DNA from: Phorcus lineatus
Taxonomy: Eukaryota > Mollusca > Gastropoda > Trochida > Trochidae
Reading direction: 5' to 3'
DNA: 64,000 bases
NCBI GenBank assembly: GCA_921293015.1
Contig: OV121096.1
Location: 24,005,729 to 24,069,728, forward strand
Each line of letters opens with the position of its first letter. Position 1 is the stretch's first letter. This document shows positions 60,908-64,000 of this stretch, piece after piece. The notes under the pieces were generated by a model, which searched no databases, was not told where the DNA came from, and worked only from the letters and a program-made list of their open reading frames with translations. Both the position numbers and the translations under genes were made by a program.

Positions 60908-60973
60908 AAGCTGTGGAAGAAACTGTTGAAGCCGTCCAATCGGCTGAGGTCGAAGCTGAAGTGCCCGCGCCTG
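60908..60973 (+). CDS. NHERF1-like: NHERF-like scaffold, coding exon 4 (22-codon acidic exon)
   Basis: 66 bp between gttttcag|AA and CCTG|GTAAAT, phase 1 at both ends; codon 322 becomes GAA. It encodes EAVEETVEAVQSAEVEAEV followed by PAP. It contains VEAVQSA, identical to residues 145-151 before PDZ2, and is similar in DNA too, suggesting exon material was copied within the gene. The short length makes it easy to miss. Matching phase, splice sites and this internal similarity support it. It is also symmetric and could be alternatively spliced. Confidence 0.75.
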
Positions 60974-63900
60974 GTAAATGCTGTTGTTGTAGTAGAGTTG
61001 CAGTGTTGGTGTCTGGTGCATAGTCAATGTTGTCGGGAGGTCTTTAGGACACAACCATTGGATCCAAAATATGAGCATTTTCTGTCCTGAGTTCCTTCAA
61101 AGACATTAAAAGAACAAGTGCCAAAACACATGCTCTAACTAGTCACTTTTGTGTAGCCAGTCGGTTTGTATCTCAGATGTTGGAAATTAGACTTACTATT
61201 TTGAAGAGCAATTTTATGGTGAAATTTCTTTGGAAAACTAATTCAGTTCTATTAGTTAAGCAGCCGACTTTTAGATAATCAAATAGCAGGATGCATCTTT
61301 ACATTTGGACAAAAATCTTTTGATATGAAAATAAACAATTGGCCAATGAATTTATTTTTGAAATCCGCAATGTTTGATCTTTTAAAACAAATTGATGTTA
61401 CAAATTCTATTCAAATAAAAAATGGACACAAATTGATTTCATTTCAATTTGATCTCTTCTTTGTTTGAGGTTTATCATCATGGACATTTTTTAGTTCATT
61501 AATAAGAGAATTATCTCCTGTGAACCTTCATTGATGGCTAGGACCAAAGGATTCAGCAATAATTAGTTGAATTGCAAAAACTTGCCCAATTAAACAGGAC
61601 TTTGTAAAGCTTATAGTAGAGAAATAGGAGCGTGACAGCTCTGAATAAATCTGTCTCTCCAAGTGGCATTATTCACATCCTCATTAGCAAGAAAGTAGAG
61701 CTTGTTGAGGACCTCATTTCCGTGTGCTATAAATAATGCATGTAAGATCTAGATGGACAGTTGCTCTGCACTTGTTTCCAATGGCATTGTGATCCTCCAG
61801 ATCTCCTCTAATGTGTTCCTGGTCTGGATTTACAAAGCTTTCTTGCTGATATTCAGTTTTGCGAGTATCATAATAATCAAATCTTGTAAGAGATAATCAA
61901 TGCTATGGATCTTACAGACAACCACTTACAGGTCCAAACATTTAACATGTTCCTGTTGTAAATATGGCTTAAGCTTTTAGAAATCCCTCTCATTAAGACC
62001 CCAGAGTTTGATCAATGATCTTAATTTGGACTTAATAAAACAAGGTTGATTTAGTCCTTGTAGACATTATATCTTGTTCCCACCTAATTGTTGTCCCAAT
62101 TTTGTGAAAAGGGCTATGTCCCCTTCATATCAATTAGTGGTAATTAATTATCTGAGTATATACCTAAATATATACCTATATACCTATATACCTGACCACT
62201 TACCCTAGAATATCTCCATGAACCTCCTTTACTTTACATGATCCAGTGGGGTATAAAAAGCTTTGGAAGTCTTGACCTGTTCGTAACAACTGATATAAAA
62301 GGTGTTCAAGTTGTTGAATACTCATGTCTGCTGTGACACTAACATACTAACAAAGTTTCTTGTAGTTGTAAACTCTATAACTGATGGAAGGAACGTCCAC
62401 CCTGACACTGGCTTCCACAGTTATAGGGTTAAACTCCATTTACTAATAGTCTCGCAAAGAAGGCCGGTGCTTTGGTAGTAATTGCAATGTTCTCATCAGC
62501 ATTGTTATAGACAAGCATTGTTACCATTGTCATCGCCATTGTCAATATTGTCATAACCATTGTCATAACCTTATCAATATTGTCACTACCTTTATTGTCA
62601 CCATTGTGAATATGTCATCGCCATTGTCATGTCATAGTACTGTCATCATGGTTGTTTTGCTGTGTGTGCTAACAATATTCAAATAGCTTCACATGCTTGT
62701 TTATGGTTGTGGACATAATCATATATACAGTATCACGTTTTGTATCTTCTATTGTCGACATTACATTCAGAGAATTTATTAAGTTAATTGGTTTTGAATA
62801 ACATTGATCATATTGGGTTGGTGGTATTATATGAATCACAAATACTTATTACTATTTGAAAAGGTGGATTAAATTGTGAATAACAATAACTATATTCTTT
62901 TTAGAATATCAAATCATTTTTTTGGATAACTATGGTATTTATTCAAATATTATCAATATAATCATACTACATTATAAATAACATTAATATTTTGTAATGA
63001 TTTTTGAAGCCAGGTTATATTTTCTTTTGAGGTATACAAACTTCAAAATGTTTGTGTATTGTCATTCAAGTGTGTGAAAATGTTGATTTCTAACATTCAT
63101 ACCTTCATTTACTTACCTTTGATGTTTGTGTCATAGCTAACATTAGTTGACTGAGAAAATAGTCAGGTTTTATATCTATGGACATTCATCCAATGTATGC
63201 TGTAAACTTTTACATTATACATATCAGAGTGGTTAACGTTGAAAAGGGGGCCATTTTAATACTTCACGTTAATTGTCCAATCCAATAATGTGTATTGATC
63301 ACCATTTACTGCTGTCTTTATATTGATTATATGATGAAAATGCCAATGGCCGTGAATAACAGAATTATTTATTAATACCAACTGATGAGTATATTGGTGG
63401 TTATCAAGCAAGTTATGTTTAGCACGTTGAATATCATATGCATATAGCATCAAGGACATGAGCATATTCTGCTAAGTCCTTCCAGCTCCTTCAACCATCG
63501 GAAACAGCTATGGTTCATATTAGGCTTAAGCCACCAGTGCTATGAACCTATCTAAATTGTATCTTTATACAACCAAAAGGTTACGAAACATTTATACCAC
63601 TTCTCATCATCACGTCATGCTATTGATTTAACACTTTCATAGACAGCGGCTTCTAACAGCTGATATACCCAGAATGTGCTCTCATTCAGACTGTGATCCC
63701 CATATATTGTGTGTCACATAATCACCTTGTTATGTCATAAGTTGTAGTACAGGAACAGATAATGTATTTTTATTAAATTTTTAGGTTATTATATTTGTTA
63801 TATTTAATTTGTAGGAAAATATTCATATTACGAATTTCTAATTTCAAATGAAATTTTTGAGAAACTTAGTATCGACTAAATTTTAAAAAAATCTATAAAT

Positions 63901-64000
63901 TTATTGTTACTCTAAAGGAGGACTTGTCAGTTAAGATTGTACACTCGGATCATCTGTTCTATCTTTGCTGAATCTAATGTTCTTTCAAGTTTTGAGGGTT
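60974..64000 (+). other. Intron 4 of the NHERF-like gene, continuing past the window
   Basis: No further phase-1 exon was found to 64000. The ezrin-binding C-terminus expected for the family must lie downstream. It contains a (ATACCT)n patch near 62158-62195 and a degenerate 'ccattgtcatc' run at about 62510-62650. Confidence 0.7.
62510..62650. repeat. Degenerate CATTGTCA-rich tandem tract
   Basis: About ten irregular repeats of 'accattgtcat' with 6-12 base spacing and substitutions. Confidence 0.7.

Overview
This window is AT-rich metazoan genomic DNA. It shows GT-AG introns of several kb, a very low exon density and many dispersed repeats, and it is most consistent with a mollusc, probably a gastropod. 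The lineage call is an inference. It rests on tRNA-derived SINEs with the 'tctccctgcaataatactagc ... agcggcgttaaac' body, Penelope-like elements and the small palindromic elements present here. No species can be named from the sequence alone.

Two protein-coding genes are supported. (1) At the left edge, a minus-strand gene (1-688, cut by the window edge) encodes a 228-residue partial protein that I recognise as the UPF0739/C1orf74 (DUF4504) family. Its coding sequence follows a splice acceptor just upstream of the ATG. (2) At 39.87-60.97 kb, a plus-strand gene encodes a NHERF/EBP50-type scaffold (Na+/H+ exchange regulatory cofactor). Four coding exons were resolved: PDZ1 (39870-40233), PDZ2 with a PPPY-containing linker (56227-56682), a proline-rich/acidic exon (58489-58632) and a 66-bp exon (60908-60973). 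Every junction is phase 1 and the reading frame stays open across all four. The C-terminal ezrin-binding exon must lie beyond 64000.

The 39 kb between the two genes, and the introns, are mostly mobile and satellite DNA. Notable items are: a MITE family with 19-bp terminal repeats and TTAA ends (six copies, one only 67 bp), some copies keeping a small conserved basic ORF; a ~1.5 kb repeat with hairpin ends nested inside one MITE; a Penelope-like GIY-YIG fragment arranged as a 515-bp head-to-head inverted repeat, with a hammerhead-ribozyme-like fold in each arm; further hammerhead-like Penelope tails; a 40-bp minisatellite of about 45 units; a 282-bp triplicated repeat; a (CT)~53 tract; a 29-C homopolymer; several foldback elements; and tRNA-like SINE heads (Arg-, Pro- and possibly Glu-like). 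Most short ORFs are by-products of these repeats.

The best leads for something undescribed are the MITE-borne micro-ORF and the ribozyme-bearing inverted Penelope element. I see no bacterial-style system, CRISPR array or operon.
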